DNA of 64,000 nt from Epiperipatus broadwayi (lineage: Eukaryota; Onychophora; Udeonychophora; Euonychophora; Peripatidae). A program made the translations under genes and the position numbers. Below are positions 22,471-33,905 of the stretch, in pieces. Location: positions 788,734 to 852,733 of the forward strand of contig JAQFVV010006541.1 in the NCBI GenBank assembly GCA_028023455.1, read 5' to 3'. The notes beneath the pieces are model-generated. The model did no database searches, was not told where the DNA came from, and was given only the letters and a program-made list of their open reading frames with translations. Numbering within the stretch: the first letter of the stretch is position 1; each line of letters starts with the position of its first letter.

Positions 22471-24840
22471 AATGCCAAAGGTAATGATGCAGATGGTAAT
22501 GCCACAAAGTCTCTTCTTTCAGGATCTTGTAATCAAAAAGAGGCATCTAAGATGCAAAAAAGAAAATATGATGAGGCATTTCTCCAATTTGACTTTACTT
22601 TCAATAACTGTGATGGTAATAAAGAACCTCTTTGTTTAATTTACAATAATGTTTTGTCTATGGAGAGTATCAAACAATCAAAATTAACAAGGCATTTTGA
22701 ATCCAAGCATCCTTCATATGTCAATAAACCAAAAGAATATTTCGAATGACGGTTAAAAACTTCAAATAAAAAAAAATAATATTTTGAGGAATGTATAACT
22801 ATTAATGAAAAATATTTACATCATATGAAGTTTCTTATGTCATTGCTAAAAATAAAAAGCCATATACCATTGGAGAAGATATTTATTTTATATAGCACGA
22901 TGTTTTTTAAACTGTAATAATAATCAGCATTAAACTAATGCACATGTGCTTTGTGGATTTTAACAATAAATGAATACTCTCATTTTTCCAAACACAAGAT
23001 AAAGTCTTTGTGAAATAATAGAATGAATCTATCTATCCTTTCAACCCAAATGTTTAAGTGTGGGCAAATCTTAAGTATCTGGATATGAGAGCGTGGAGAT
23101 ATTAAACAGTGCTGATTATTATTATAGTTTAAAAAACATCATGCTATATAAAATAAATATCTTATTTACATATATTTAATTTCAACTAAGAATGACCTAT
23201 CTTAAATTCTAGTAAATTTCATAAGCATCATTCATTCACACACAGTAAAGATAATTTAAAGTGATTGTTTAATATCTTTACACTCTCATTTCCATATACT
23301 TAAAATTTGCCCATATTTAAACATTTAGGTTGAAAGGTTAGATGGATTCATTCTATTCTTTCACAAAGACTTTATCTTGTATTTGGAAAAATGAGAGTAT
23401 TCATTTATTGTTAAAATCCACAAAGCGCATTAGCTTAATGCTGACTATTATTACTATTAAAATGGTAGAAATACTTCATGGAACTAAATATGGTGATGAA
23501 ATTTGAAAATTCCTTTATCAAATGACACTGTCATTAATATAATTTTTGAAATTAACAATGACCACTTTGAGCAACTTATTATTAGACTTAAAGAAAGCCC
23601 AATATTTACAATGCAGTTGAATGAAACAACTGATATTTCAAAAATAGCTCAAATAATCAGTATGTCAGAAACATTTATAAAGAAAGCACTGAGGAAGAAT
23701 TGTTATTTTGTCATTCTTTGGAAGAACATTTAAGAGGGGAAGACATATATAATAAAGTGGACAATTTTTTTAAAACAAGGTTTGAAATGGAAAAATTGCT
23801 TTGGAGTATCCACAGATGGTGCAAAAGCAATGACTGGTGAAAATATTGGTTTTAATTCATTTGTCAAAGCTTCCAGTAATAACCATGTAATGTGTACACA
23901 CTGCTTGATTCATCAAAAGGCCTTACAGCAAAAATAGCCATGGAATTAAATGATGTGCTTCAGGATGCTGTCAAAATTATAAACTTTATTAAAAGCCATG
24001 CCCTTAACAGTCATTTATTTTCAAATCTTGGTAAAGATATGAACAAAAATTTATTATTACATATAGAAGTAATATGTATGTCAAGAGAGTGAAGTTTAAA
24101 AAGATTATTGTTATTAAAAGAAGAAATTATTGTATTTTTAACCAGACAAAAATCTGAACTTGCTGCTCTTTTTCAAAACGACTTATGGCTATCAAAGCTG
24201 TGCTATTTGTCTGATATTGTTGAGAAGCTAAATGATCTTAACTTGTCTCTTCAATCAAAAAATCGCAATATTTTTATTTAGAATGATAAAATTGAACGTT
24301 TTATTAAAAAGAACAACATTTGAAAGAATAGAGTGGAACAAGATTCCTTGAAAATGTTTTTGACTCTTGACAATTTTATAATTGAAAAAAATAATTGTAA
24401 AACTTTAATTACAAAAATTATTATAGATCACTTAAAAAACCTAGAAACACAGTTTTGTAAATACTTTATATTGAATTTACATTTCAAAAAGTTATCTTGG
24501 GTTCAAATATCATTTTTGATTGTCATTAATGAGATTAATCACTTGCCATATAAAGCCCAAAGGCAATTTGCTGAGCTATCAAGTGATTCAAATGTAAAAC
24601 TTGACTTTCCTAAAAAATCTTTGACTGAATTTTGGATCGGAGCTAGGACAAAATGCTATTAAATGTTCTACCATTTAACACCACATATTTAAGTGAAATG
24701 GCATTTCCAGCTTTAATGTATATTAAATCCAAATATTGTTCAACTGAACACCATTGAAGATGCTTTACAACCAGCAGTATCAGATGTTTCATGAAGATTT
24801 GATTTGTTATGCAGCAAAAAACAAGCATATCTGTCTCATT
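22471..24840 (+). pseudogene. hAT transposase pseudogene (copy 3)
   Basis: Same ZBED5/SCAND3-like transposase. The opening ATG is followed by TAA here (M-stop-L), and a later Met at 22462-22470 opens a 95-codon frame with NQKEASKMQKRKYDEAF and a BED finger in which the second Cys is lost (CLIY). After the inserted block it resumes at 23461-23733 (ITRLKES-like, LNETTDISKI with D-to-N), then 23800-24092 (STDGAKAMTG, FIKSHALNSHLFS, a damaged WMSRG as CMSRE) and 24333-24662 (INHLPYKAQRQFAE, LTEFWIG). Stops and frameshifts throughout; not functional. Confidence 0.82.
22881..23455. repeat. Nested inverted-repeat insertion in hAT copy 3
   Basis: The outer arms at about 22915-23100 and 23275-23455 are inverted copies (AATCAGCATTAAACTAATG, TGGATTTTAACAATAAATGA and AATACTCTCATTTTTCC on the left recur inverted on the right). 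A second inverted pair, 22881-22935 against about 23110-23163 (GATATTTATTTTATATAGCA, ATGTTTTTTAAACTGTAATA), overlaps the first. Absent from the equivalent place in hAT copy 1 (about 10845-10870). Non-coding MITE-like element. Confidence 0.8.
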
Positions 24841-25044
24841 AAAACATGATTTTTTTTCATTAATTTTTGTATAATTAAACAAATCCTAAAATTACTTATT
24901 TTTATATGAATATTATTTACCAAAGAAATAAACTATTTATGGGAATATTTATTTCTATATCTATTTTATATTTAATATCTGGGGTCACAAAATAATCTCA
25001 ATGATAAATAGGGGTCATGAATGAAAAAAGTTTAAGCAGTGCTG

Positions 25045-26500
25045 CTGTAAAGTATGTGATCCACTTATTCATTTGTATAAAGTTAATTTATAATACTGGA
25101 CAATACTGTATTTGACTGGATTACTTATGTAATTTCAGACTCAATTTTCAAGCTTTATATTATTCATTTTATCTCTCTGATGTTCCTTCAACATTTCATC
25201 ATTTTGTGCTTACATTCAACAGAATTTAATATTCAACCATTATCACTTACCAAATAATAATAAATTTGACTTCATTTGATAGATATTTTTGTATACTACT
25301 GAAATAAATTTTAAATGCTTATATTTTGTTTTTATAAATATTAAAAAAGAGTTCATAATCAAAATAAAAAGATTATATGTCATCATTTCTAGAAAGATTA
25401 TTTTAATTTTACAAAATCTGTGAAATCTTAATTATTTATTTAGTTTTTTTAAATCTGAAGGAATATTTATTTATTTAGCTTATATTTAATGAAATAGCCT
25501 TTAAAAGTTAAAAATTTCTCAATATTTATTGCAAAATTATGATATTTTCATACTTGTTATTATAATTAGATTCCTTATTAGAAAGCTAAGATTCTAAATA
25601 GCTTTAAAGCATATTTTTTTCTATTGTTCACTAAATATAACATTCTATTTTTGAAAATAAAGTATTTCCTTTCAAAATAAATTACTAATTTATTTTTTGA
25701 TTTCTAATAAATATTATATTAATTATTGTATAAAAATATGTAGAATTGTAATAAATTCACAATTAAACAGATTTTTGATTATTTGTACTATTTTAAGGGG
25801 GGGGGGGAATCATATTTTAAACAATGTTGTAAAGAGGGGCTTGTCATGATGAGCTTAAATTATAAATAACTTCATAAATATCTTCTATATTCTTTTCAAA
25901 AACTTTATTTCCAAAAAAAGTTAAAAGAAGTTTGTGATGATGTTTATAATATTGGAGAACATATATATTTTAAAGAAGAAAGTGATTGTTTAATTTGTTA
26001 TTGTAATATATATTGGAGTTAAATTCTGTTATTTTGAGTTGTGTTTTGATTTTCTTACAATCTGTGGAATTTTTTCAAACTAATATTTAGATTAAAACGC
26101 ATATAGGGAAATACACATATTATCGTATAAAGCTTGCAGAAATTCTCACTAGGGGCGAATTAATAGAAAAATTAAGCAGTGCACATGAAAACGTCATATA
26201 GTGTATATAAAATAATCAGTTTTTAAACTTGATCAATATTTTATATATTTATATATAGTTGTAGAATAGATTAATAAAATGATTTAAATATGTTATTTAG
26301 CAGTATCAATGCTTGAGTTTATTTATTTATACAATTATTATATACTAGTTTCTTTTTTAATATTTTAAATTTTCTTTATTGTTTCTTTTTTTTCAATTAA
26401 TTTTGAAAACGGCCAATTAGGTTGAGTTAAATGTCAGTCATTGGTATGAGAATAAAAGTAGTCGTTCAAAAGAATAAAAATAGTGGTATGTATATATTAA
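25045..26500 (+). repeat. Family X flank, copy B (empty LINE site)
   Basis: Duplicate of 12484-17030 without the LINE; the unoccupied target AAAAATATGTAGAATTG is at about 25734-25750. Contains a 12-base G run at about 25797-25808. No gene. Confidence 0.8.
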
Positions 26501-27235
26501 ATATGTATAGCTTAATGTATATAAAATTTAAACAGAAATTACTGTTTATAGTAGTCATATGTAAACAATACTCGTACATCAATAAATGCAAAAAGTAGAA
26601 TACACCAAATAATTTACTTATTGATTAATCTTATAATAATTTTAAACACATATATGTTTATGTACGTTTAGAATGAAACATTTGCCAGATATGGTGTGTA
26701 GAACATCAATTATTTACCGAGTCAGATGCATGTTTACTTAACAATAAAGACAGTTGGGCTATGTAGCTACCCATTTGCCTATTTTCCTGCTACCCCTCAA
26801 CTGCCTTTTTGCCTCTGAAACCTTGAGCCTACACCTCCACTTGCATGTTATCTGTCTGGCATGTTTTCTTTTTCACCATGTATTTACTTGTCTGCATGTC
26901 TATTTGTTGTCTATTAGCATGTTTATCTCTCAATCTAAAAAATTTCGATTACCAATATCATCCTATTAAAAGACTTGTTGCTCTACTATAATTTCCCATT
27001 ATATTTTAAAATCAGCCAAAAATATTTTTTTCCAAATTAATCGCATTACATGATATTAATTCTATAAAATAGAATTAACAGTTGTTAATCCATTAATTTA
27101 GATATGATAGAAACACATTCATATTCTAACTAAATTAACTCCAACAGAGATAAAAATTAATCTCAGAATAAACCTCTTTCATTCCAAGACATTTTTGGTG
27201 CTAAATTTTATATAATATTTTTATTACTACCAATA
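26501..27235. other. Non-coding flank of right unit
   Basis: Matches 17780-18487 of the left unit (for example the CTACCCATTT...CTGCTA and CACTTGCATGTTAT blocks). The open frame at 26754-26969 is not conserved in the left copy and is not taken as a gene. Confidence 0.6.
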
Positions 27236-27664
27236 AACATCACATGATCACTATTTCTTATGATTGCTTATAACTTATTAAAACAGGCAAAACTCACTTT
27301 ACATATTGCCACTCACTGCAAGGTAGAGTAATCAATGGATGCCAGAAGGCTTGTGCCTAAAATCTTCATCCAGTGCTTAGTCTTCCAATTTCCCCAGACT
27401 AGTTTTTGGCTTGTGGCCTTTGTCAGTGAAGAGCTTTGGATATGACAGCACTGCATCTAAATGTTAGCATATAAGTAGAGATAAAAGGTCGCTGCTGGAG
27501 GGTTGCATTAAATCCCTAGATCTAGATGCAGTGCTCCCAAGGCTCTTCACTGACAAAGGCCACAAGCCAAAAACTAGTCTGGGGATATTGGATAAGTAGG
27601 CTCTGGATGGGGATTTTATGCACAAGCCTTGAAGTGAGTGGCAATACGTATAGTGAGTTTTGCT
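27236..27664. mobile_element. Fold-back MITE, right-unit copy
   Basis: Duplicate of 18488-18957, same arms (ACATATTGCCACTCACTGCA on the left, AGTGAGTGGCAATACG on the right), with part of the right arm deleted near 27625. Confidence 0.82.
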
Positions 27665-28483
27665 TTTTATTATTGCCTATAACATTTGTGTGTTTATTAT
27701 GATTAACATTATTAATTATTTAATTTATACAGATTTTCAGTTTAAAACATAAATATGCACCTCTTAATAAATTGTTTAATATTTAAACAAAAGCACAGAA
27801 CTTTTTTTTTAATAATTAAACTAATATATTAAAGCTTTTTATTTTAAAAAATGAAACCGAAGAATATAAAATACTTCATGATTAATAATTAAACAAAAAC
27901 AAGTAAAGCACTTTAGAATTTAATATCTAAATCAAATAATTATTTTTTTTAATAAAACAAGATATTTACAAATTTTCATTATTGTCATTTAATTCTAAAA
28001 GTAATACACTGAAATAAGAAATTTTAAAACTTGGTAAAAAAGAATCGAATGGTTTGTTTTTTCAGGAGTTCATAAAAAGTTTAGCGTTATATGTGGTAGA
28101 ACTGGCTTGTGATCCATGGACTTTGATTTCAGTATCTGACAATGTATCACTGTATGATATAGTATATTACCTACTCTCTTTTTTTACATAAAAATTGAAT
28201 TTATAAGTAATCTCAAATATATTTTTATGTAGTTATAAGCAAATTCTTTAAACGTTTTTCTTTTAGGTGGATATTTCAAACCATATAAAATACTTGAACT
28301 GTTGTTGATAGATTAAATATAAAAGTTTATAATATTATCTTAGGAGGAATAGAAATAAGTACTGCTATTTGTGGGAAATCCTTACATTTATTTTATGAAC
28401 TAAGAATTATTGGATTGTCTTGAAAAATTTGGAATTATTGGACAAAAATAAAGCAGTTTAAATTTGTTACCATTTTCCTTAAA
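27665..28483 (+). promoter_or_regulatory. Upstream region of the receptor pseudogene
   Basis: Duplicate of 18958-19824, lacking about 25 bases just before the ATG (an AATAATAATAATTTC stretch present on the left is absent). The 3' splice-site-like TTTTTCTTTTAG is kept; the possible donor is altered to GTATCT. Confidence 0.4.
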
Positions 28484-29427
28484 ATGGTAGAAATTAATAA
28501 AACATTTTTTGAGCCTCCCGTTCACAAATGGCTTTCTGTTATTCCACTTATTAGTAACTGCTTGGGAATTGTGGGACATATTTTAAACATTATAACATAC
28601 AATAAACTTCAAATGAATTCCAGTATGTTGTTTTTATTTAAGTCTTTATCTATTGGGACTATTTTTATGTTTGTTGTATTAATCCCATGGTATTTAATAC
28701 CTCTTAATTTTTTTTATCCAATGGCTTTATTTTATTGTTGACAGCTAATATTTATGTTACTATGATCCCTACTATTGTAGCTATAAATTTTTCCTTATTA
28801 TTTCTCATTAGTTTATTTAGAATGATTTCACTTTCATTTCCTTTTTTTATCCAGAAGTATATTACATTAAAGTATATTACAAAATGTGTTTCATGTATTA
28901 TCCTATTAATTCCAGTAATACATATTCCTTTGATTCAGTTGTTTAGTGTTATTGAATTAGATAATGAATCAGTTTTACAATTTAATCAAAACTTTATTAA
29001 CAATTGGCTATTTTATGTAATTGTTACCTTTGATCTAATTTTCTATGTTCTTTTACCATTTATTGTAATTTTTATTATTCGTCCTAAAATTATCTATGAT
29101 TTCAGAAAGATGAAAAAGATTCAAAAAATGCGGTTTTCAAAAACAAGCTTGAAAGAAGAAAGGATTTTTTTTTACTTACTAAATTCTCTTATCACTATTT
29201 GGTTTATTGGTATGTGTCCACTTTTCATTTTTTTACTTATCGATTCTTTTGATAATAGAGATGTGGGTGACAAATTTCACTTTAATGCATTCATAGCTTT
29301 GACTTCATGCATATGCACTCATGCAAGCGAATTTATGGTGAATCTCATTACAAATAAGGATTTTAAAAAAGCATTTTTTGAATGGTTTAAATATAAATTT
29401 AACACTGTAGCACCTATAAAAACATGA
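28484..29427 (+). pseudogene. Second copy of the seven-transmembrane receptor, one-base frameshift
   Basis: Aligns with 19825-20769 along its whole length. The only break is in the poly-T run coding for the loop after TM2: nine T in the left copy (20049-20057), eight here (28708-28715). Frame 1 therefore ends at 28741 after 85 codons, and the rest (28735-29427, 230 codons) stays open in the next frame to the same stop. Substitutions elsewhere look mild, and TM motifs such as GIVGHILNII, FIGMCPLF and SEFMVNLI persist, so the break is recent or is a homopolymer sequencing error. If the latter, this is a second functional paralogue. Confidence 0.8.
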
Positions 29428-29514
29428 ATTGATATATATTCTTTTTTGCAAGGATGTAACGTTGTAGCACCTATTAAAACATGAATTGATATATATTCTT
29501 TTTTGCAAGGATGC
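29401..29514 (+). repeat. 57-bp tandem duplication across the receptor stop codon
   Basis: 29401-29457 is repeated as 29458-29514 with two or three differences; each contains CACCTAT-AAAACATGAATTG including the stop. The left unit has one copy only (20738-20795), so it arose after the duplication. Confidence 0.88.
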
Positions 29515-29834
29515 ACACACACTCGCATTTGCCATCAATCTTTTACTGAAAAATATGTTCAATAAGATAAAAAAAATTTTTTTTCATATTTAATAACTTT
29601 TTTCCTAAATCAGCGCTTCTTAAACTTTTTTCATTTATCACCCCTTTTTATTATCGACATTTTTTCACGATCTCAAATATTAAATATAAAGTAGATATAG
29701 AAATAAATATTTCCATAAATAATTTATTTCTTTGGTAAACAATATAGTATGAAAATAAGTAGTTTTAGGATTTGTTTAAAGTATACAAAAATTAATAAAA
29801 GAAAATCACATTTTAATGAGACAGATGTGTTTGT

Positions 29835-31570
29835 TTTTTGCTGCATAACAAATTAAATCTTGGTGGAACATTTGATACTGCTAAACTTAAAGCATCTTCA
29901 ATATCTTTCAGTGTTGAATGATAATTGGATTTAATATACATTAAAGCTAAAAAAGTCATTTCACATTAGTATGTTGTTTTGAATGGCAGAAAAACATTTA
30001 ATGCCATTTCAGAAATTGTGGGAAATTCAGTCGTAGCTCCGATTCATAATTCAGTCAAAAACTTTTGTGGATAGTCAAGTTTTAAGTTTGAATCATTTGA
30101 TAGCTCAGCAAACACCTCTTGGGCTTTATATGGCAAGTGATTAATCTCATTATTGTGAATCAAAAATGGTCATTGAATCCAAGATAACTTTTTGAAATCT
30201 AAATTCGATATAAAGTATTTGCCAAACTGTGTTTAAGTGATATATAATAATTTTTGCAATTAAAGTTTTACAATTATTTTTAAAAATTGCCTATAGTCGA
30301 AAACATTTCCAATGAATCGTTTTCCACCCTATTCTGCCAAATGTTAATCTTTTTAATAAAACCTTCATTTGAAGTAAAAATATTGTCATTTTTTTCATTG
30401 AAGAGACAAGTTAGGATCATTTAGTTTCTCAAAAATATCTGACAAATAACACAGCTTTGCTAGCTATAAGTCATTTTGAAAAAAAGCAGCAAGATCAGAT
30501 TTTTGTTCTGTTAAAATAACAATAATTTCTTCTTTTAATAACAATAATCTTCTTAAACATTGCCCTCTAGACATCCATCTTACTTCTGCATGTAATAATA
30601 CATTTTTGTAATCAGAGTCCATGTCTTTACAAAGATTTGAAAATAAATGGCTGTTAAGGGTGTGGCTTAAAGTTTATAATTTTGATAGCATCCTGAAGCA
30701 TGTAGTTCAATTTCATTGCTAATTTTTTTGCTACAAGGGCCTTTCAATGGATCAGGCAGTGTATAAAAGTTACATGATTATTACCAGAAGCATTAACAAA
30801 TGATTTGAAAACAATATTTTTACCAGTCATTGCTTTTGCACCATCTGCATATATTCCAAAGCTATTTTTTCCATTCTAAACCTTCAGTTTTAAAAAAATT
30901 TGTCTACTTTATTATATATGTCTTCCCCTCTAAAACAACTATAAAATAACAATTCTTTCTCAATGTTTTTTTTATAAATGTATCTGACATATATTAATAA
31001 TTGAGCTATTTTTGAAATATCAGTTGTTTCATCCAACTGAATTGCAAATAGTGGGCTTTCTTTAAGTCTAGTAATATGTTGCTGAAATTGGTCATTGCTA
31101 ATTTCACAAATGTTATTACTGACAGTGCCATTTAACAAAGGAATTTTCCAAATTTCATCACCATATTCACTTCGTGAAGTATTTGTACCAATTTAATAAC
31201 AGCAGGTAACATAAAATCTTCTCCAATGGTGTATGGCTTTTTATTTTTAGAAATCAGATATGAAACTTCATATGATGGGAGTAAATATTTTTCATTAACA
31301 ATTATAAATTTTTCAAAATATTGTTTTCCTTTATTTGAAGTTTTCATGTCATTCGAAATATTCTTTTGGTTTATTAACATATGAAGAATGCTTGGATTCA
31401 AATGACTTTTTAATTTTGACGGTTTCATACTCTCCATAGGGAAAACATTATTGCAAATTAAACAAAAAGGTTGTTCATTGCCATTACAGTTGGTGAAAGT
31501 AAAACCAAATTGGAGAAATGTCTCATTATCTTTTCTTTTTCACATCTTAGATGCATCTTTCTTTTTTTTA
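29835..31570 (-). pseudogene. hAT transposase pseudogene (copy 4)
   Basis: Minus-strand relic of the same transposase. The BED-finger region keeps both Cys (PFCLICNNVF) but its His side is damaged by a lost base (KSHLNPSI). Further on come EVSYLISKNKKPYTIGEDFM, ITRLKESPLFAIQLDETTD (first catalytic Asp region intact) in 30890-31437, then the central and C-terminal blocks in broken frames down to the stop near 29840. A TGA replaces the Arg codon in KM-R-KRK. Non-functional. Confidence 0.85.
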
Positions 31571-32190
31571 CTACTACTATTTTCAATGGCAGAAATGAAA
31601 TCAAAAACTAAACTTTTATTAGCAAAAGGAACAAAACCAGGACCCTTAGCTAAAATATCCAAATCAGATAAATTCAAAACATAGTTTGACAAATTTAAAA
31701 CAGATGAAGCATCAAGCCTATTTTTATAACACCCAAATCTAAACTCTTTTCGTTTCACAAAACTTTTATTTTCAGTCTTTCCAATTAACCGCTTAAATTA
31801 TTTAAAATACTTATAAGTGACTTCACATTTACTCCTAAACCACTTTAAAAAGGAATTCAAACCTGAATAATTAAAATTACTTCTAAAATCCAACCCTCTT
31901 CTAATCATTCTAAACCTATCAATTAAATTAGATAAACTACCCATAATTGGCATAATAAATTGTTTAAGAATAAGTCTTTTAAAATTTAAAGTAAAATCAC
32001 AATTGGAAAATAAAACCAATTTTCTATCAAACCTAATATTACATGAATTAGGAAAAACATTACAAAACCTACAAGACTTAAGAAAATTTACCTGAGCCTT
32101 TAAAGACTCTATTTTATTAGACATATTAATTAATTTTTTTATTTCTAAAATTTCTGCACCAGAAAAATTATTATATAAAATCTGCCACAT
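31557..32190 (-). pseudogene. Penelope-like N-terminal segment fused to hAT BED region
   Basis: Two minus-strand frames, 31798-32190 (130 codons) and 31540-31758 (72 codons). The first has a CRFC motif and a long basic region (LIDRFRMIRRGLDF, LNSFLKWFRSKCEV); the second has VLNLSNYVLNLSDLDILAKG followed by PGFVPFA. The latter is the NLS...L...LL-KGL-FVP-type block that precedes the reverse transcriptase domain in Neptune/Penelope-like and related elements. The frame continues as SSSKKKKDASKM directly into the hAT sequence equivalent of KEASKM, with a TGA just after. Seen: the order and frame. Inferred: a captured or inserted Penelope-like 5' piece. Copy 2 is truncated before this point, so its age relative to the duplication is unknown. 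Confidence 0.55.
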
Positions 32191-32765
32191 ACTGAAAGAA
32201 AATTAATAATAACTAATAAGATGATAAATTTTAAATAAAAAAGTGAGAAAAGAAAGTATACAAGCATTTATAAATATAAAAAAAAAACATCTTTCATAAT
32301 ATTTATTCAAATAAATGCTAATGTTAGTTGAGTTAAACAGTAAACTACAATATTATATTGTTCTTGCGATGTGGACACTTGTTGAAATGAAACTGAAACA
32401 AATAACTTTTCCAGAAATGCATTATATAATAACAGTGGTGCCAACCTTATTCTCATCACTGCATCATGTATTTTGATTCTGAAATAACTTATATGGTGAA
32501 ATTGCAATGCATTACCTCTATTATGATGCATTTAGTGTTATTTTTCAAGACGTAAATAAAATTTATAGCTCAACTTGGTCATCATTACTATTTTATAATT
32601 GTGCTGTATAGAAAATGTAATATATTAAATTAAAGATAATGATGGGTTTGTCACTAATATTTCTTTAAATTCATGTATCTGAGTTAAATTTTTGTGACCC
32701 CAACTTTTCACTTCACGACCCCATTTGGAGTCATGATTCACAGTTCAAGAAATGTTGTCCTAAGT

Positions 32766-32990
32766 AATTAATTTTTTAAAAATGTGATGAAACATTCTAA
32801 AAAAAAAAACTAAATAAAGATTAAGAATAAAAAAGAAAAAGGATTTGAAAAAGAAGATAAAATTAAACAAAAAATGTTAAAGTTACTCAATAAATATTTA
32901 CTTTATAGAAATAAATGGAATTCAAGATATATTTTTCAATGAAATAAAATACATGAAGTAGGATCCAAAAAATATTTGGAATAGCTCTCT
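32766..32990. other. Spacer between hAT copy 4 and mariner-like relic
   Basis: A-rich non-coding sequence; nothing recognised. Confidence 0.5.
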
Positions 32991-33109
32991 AGTATGCATG
33001 CATGCTATAGTGTATATGTTTCTGCTACTACATAATTCTCACAGGGACACTTCTGCATCAATCCCCCAAATAATGTCACCATGTGAAATCATGAAGTCAT
33101 GTAGAAAAA

Positions 33110-33700
33110 TTATTGCAAAGTGTGTTTTGCGTATTTGTCATGGCTGAAAAGTTGGAACAACATTCTTTTATAGAAAACAACAGGGAAAACAAATTACAAT
33201 GCTTGAAACATATTACAAGCAAGCTAATATCAGAAAGACAAGAGTGTAAAATTCACCATGTCCCTAGAAGGTTTGGTAAGGACAGTCCAATGTCAAGACA
33301 AGTCTTTTTTGATGCAAATGACATTTTCTCTCAGAATTATGGGTAGACATGTTATCTGTAAGCTCTGGAATGTTTATATGATGTGGTAAAATGTGAATGT
33401 GACAAAGGAAGGAATCCAAGCTTTGCCACAATGAAGCCTTGCACAAAGCAGTGGGTGTGAATCAATTTTTACTTAAATTCTTAATAGCCAAGCTTATCTA
33501 GCAGCCATATTCATTCAATCTCACTTTGTGTGAAGTTTTTTATTTTCTCAAATAAAAAAAAGTCTCTCTTTTTTTTTGGAGACTTAGAGGTGATGAAAAA
33601 AAGTCCCTGAGGCTTTAAAAGGCATCATATTGCAAGTGTTTTTGAACTACTCCAAAAAGTAAAAAGTACATTTAGATTGTTGAATTGCATAAAATAGACA
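33110..33700 (+). pseudogene. Mariner-like (Tc1/mariner superfamily) transposase relic
   Basis: The best block is near 33505-33660: read across frames it gives an eroded form of the family block PYSPDLAPCDFF (here PYS... followed by an L-CEVFYF-like stretch, about 33510-33545), then a K-K-L...DLEVMKKKSL helix and the CF-TTPKSKK tail of the C-terminus. Upstream, 33395-33460 reads SFATMKPCTKQWV, where LHHDNAPAHKA would stand in mariner transposases, with the catalytic Asp lost. The first frame (33113-33346) includes MAEKLEQ, a common mariner start (about 33140), but the following sequence is short, suggesting an internal deletion. Identification is moderate because every block is damaged. Confidence 0.5.
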
Positions 33701-33905
33701 GTAATTTAAATAAATTTATAACACTTATAAATAAATAAACATTTATTATTATAAAATTCTGATTACATTTGGATATTCCCTCATTTAATTACAGTTATGA
33801 AAAAAAAAGAAGCTAATGACATTCACAAAACAATTATAAATATAAGCAAATAAAAATGATAAAGATACTGCCAATAGGAAAATAAAACATTTAATGAATA
33901 TGTAT

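Larger units (their letters stand above)
22232..25044 (+). mobile_element. hAT transposon copy 3, lacking its first ~570 bp
   Basis: Begins abruptly at TAAAAACA, the equivalent of 10183-10190 in copy 1, and ends at the right terminus (AAGCAGTGCTG, 25044), followed by CTGTAAAG and the family X flank exactly as copy 1 is. It is therefore the duplicate of copy 1, cut at the joint. An unrelated inverted-repeat block interrupts it at about 22881-23455. Confidence 0.88.
29611..32757 (-). mobile_element. hAT transposon copy 4 (complete ends, with foreign segment)
   Basis: The terminal inverted repeats are CAGCGCTTCTTAAAC at 29611 and, reversed, CAACATTTCTTGAACTGTG at 32757. The flanking 8-mers TCCTAAAT (29603-29610) and TCCTAAGT (32758-32765) match at seven of eight positions, a clear hAT target-site duplication. 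Internal order matches copy 1 in reverse except that 31570-32190 holds a Penelope-like segment not found in copies 1 and 3. Confidence 0.92.

Noticed and set aside
26754-26969. 71-codon plus-strand frame in the right unit
   Set aside because: The equivalent region of the left unit (about 18030-18240) is not open in the same frame, so it is not conserved.
29305-29562. Minus-strand frames of 85 and 69 codons containing a repeated KKEYISIHV motif
   Set aside because: Antisense shadow of the receptor 3' end and its 57-bp tandem duplication.
31451-31684. 77-codon plus-strand frame (MQIKQKGCS...)
   Set aside because: Antisense shadow of the hAT copy 4 BED region and the Penelope-like segment.
9612-32757. 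The hAT-bounded units as terminal repeats of one giant transposon (Maverick- or Teratorn-like)
   Set aside because: No polymerase, integrase or capsid genes inside. The four hAT copies have their own 8-bp flanks, and the arrangement is explained by a tandem duplication.
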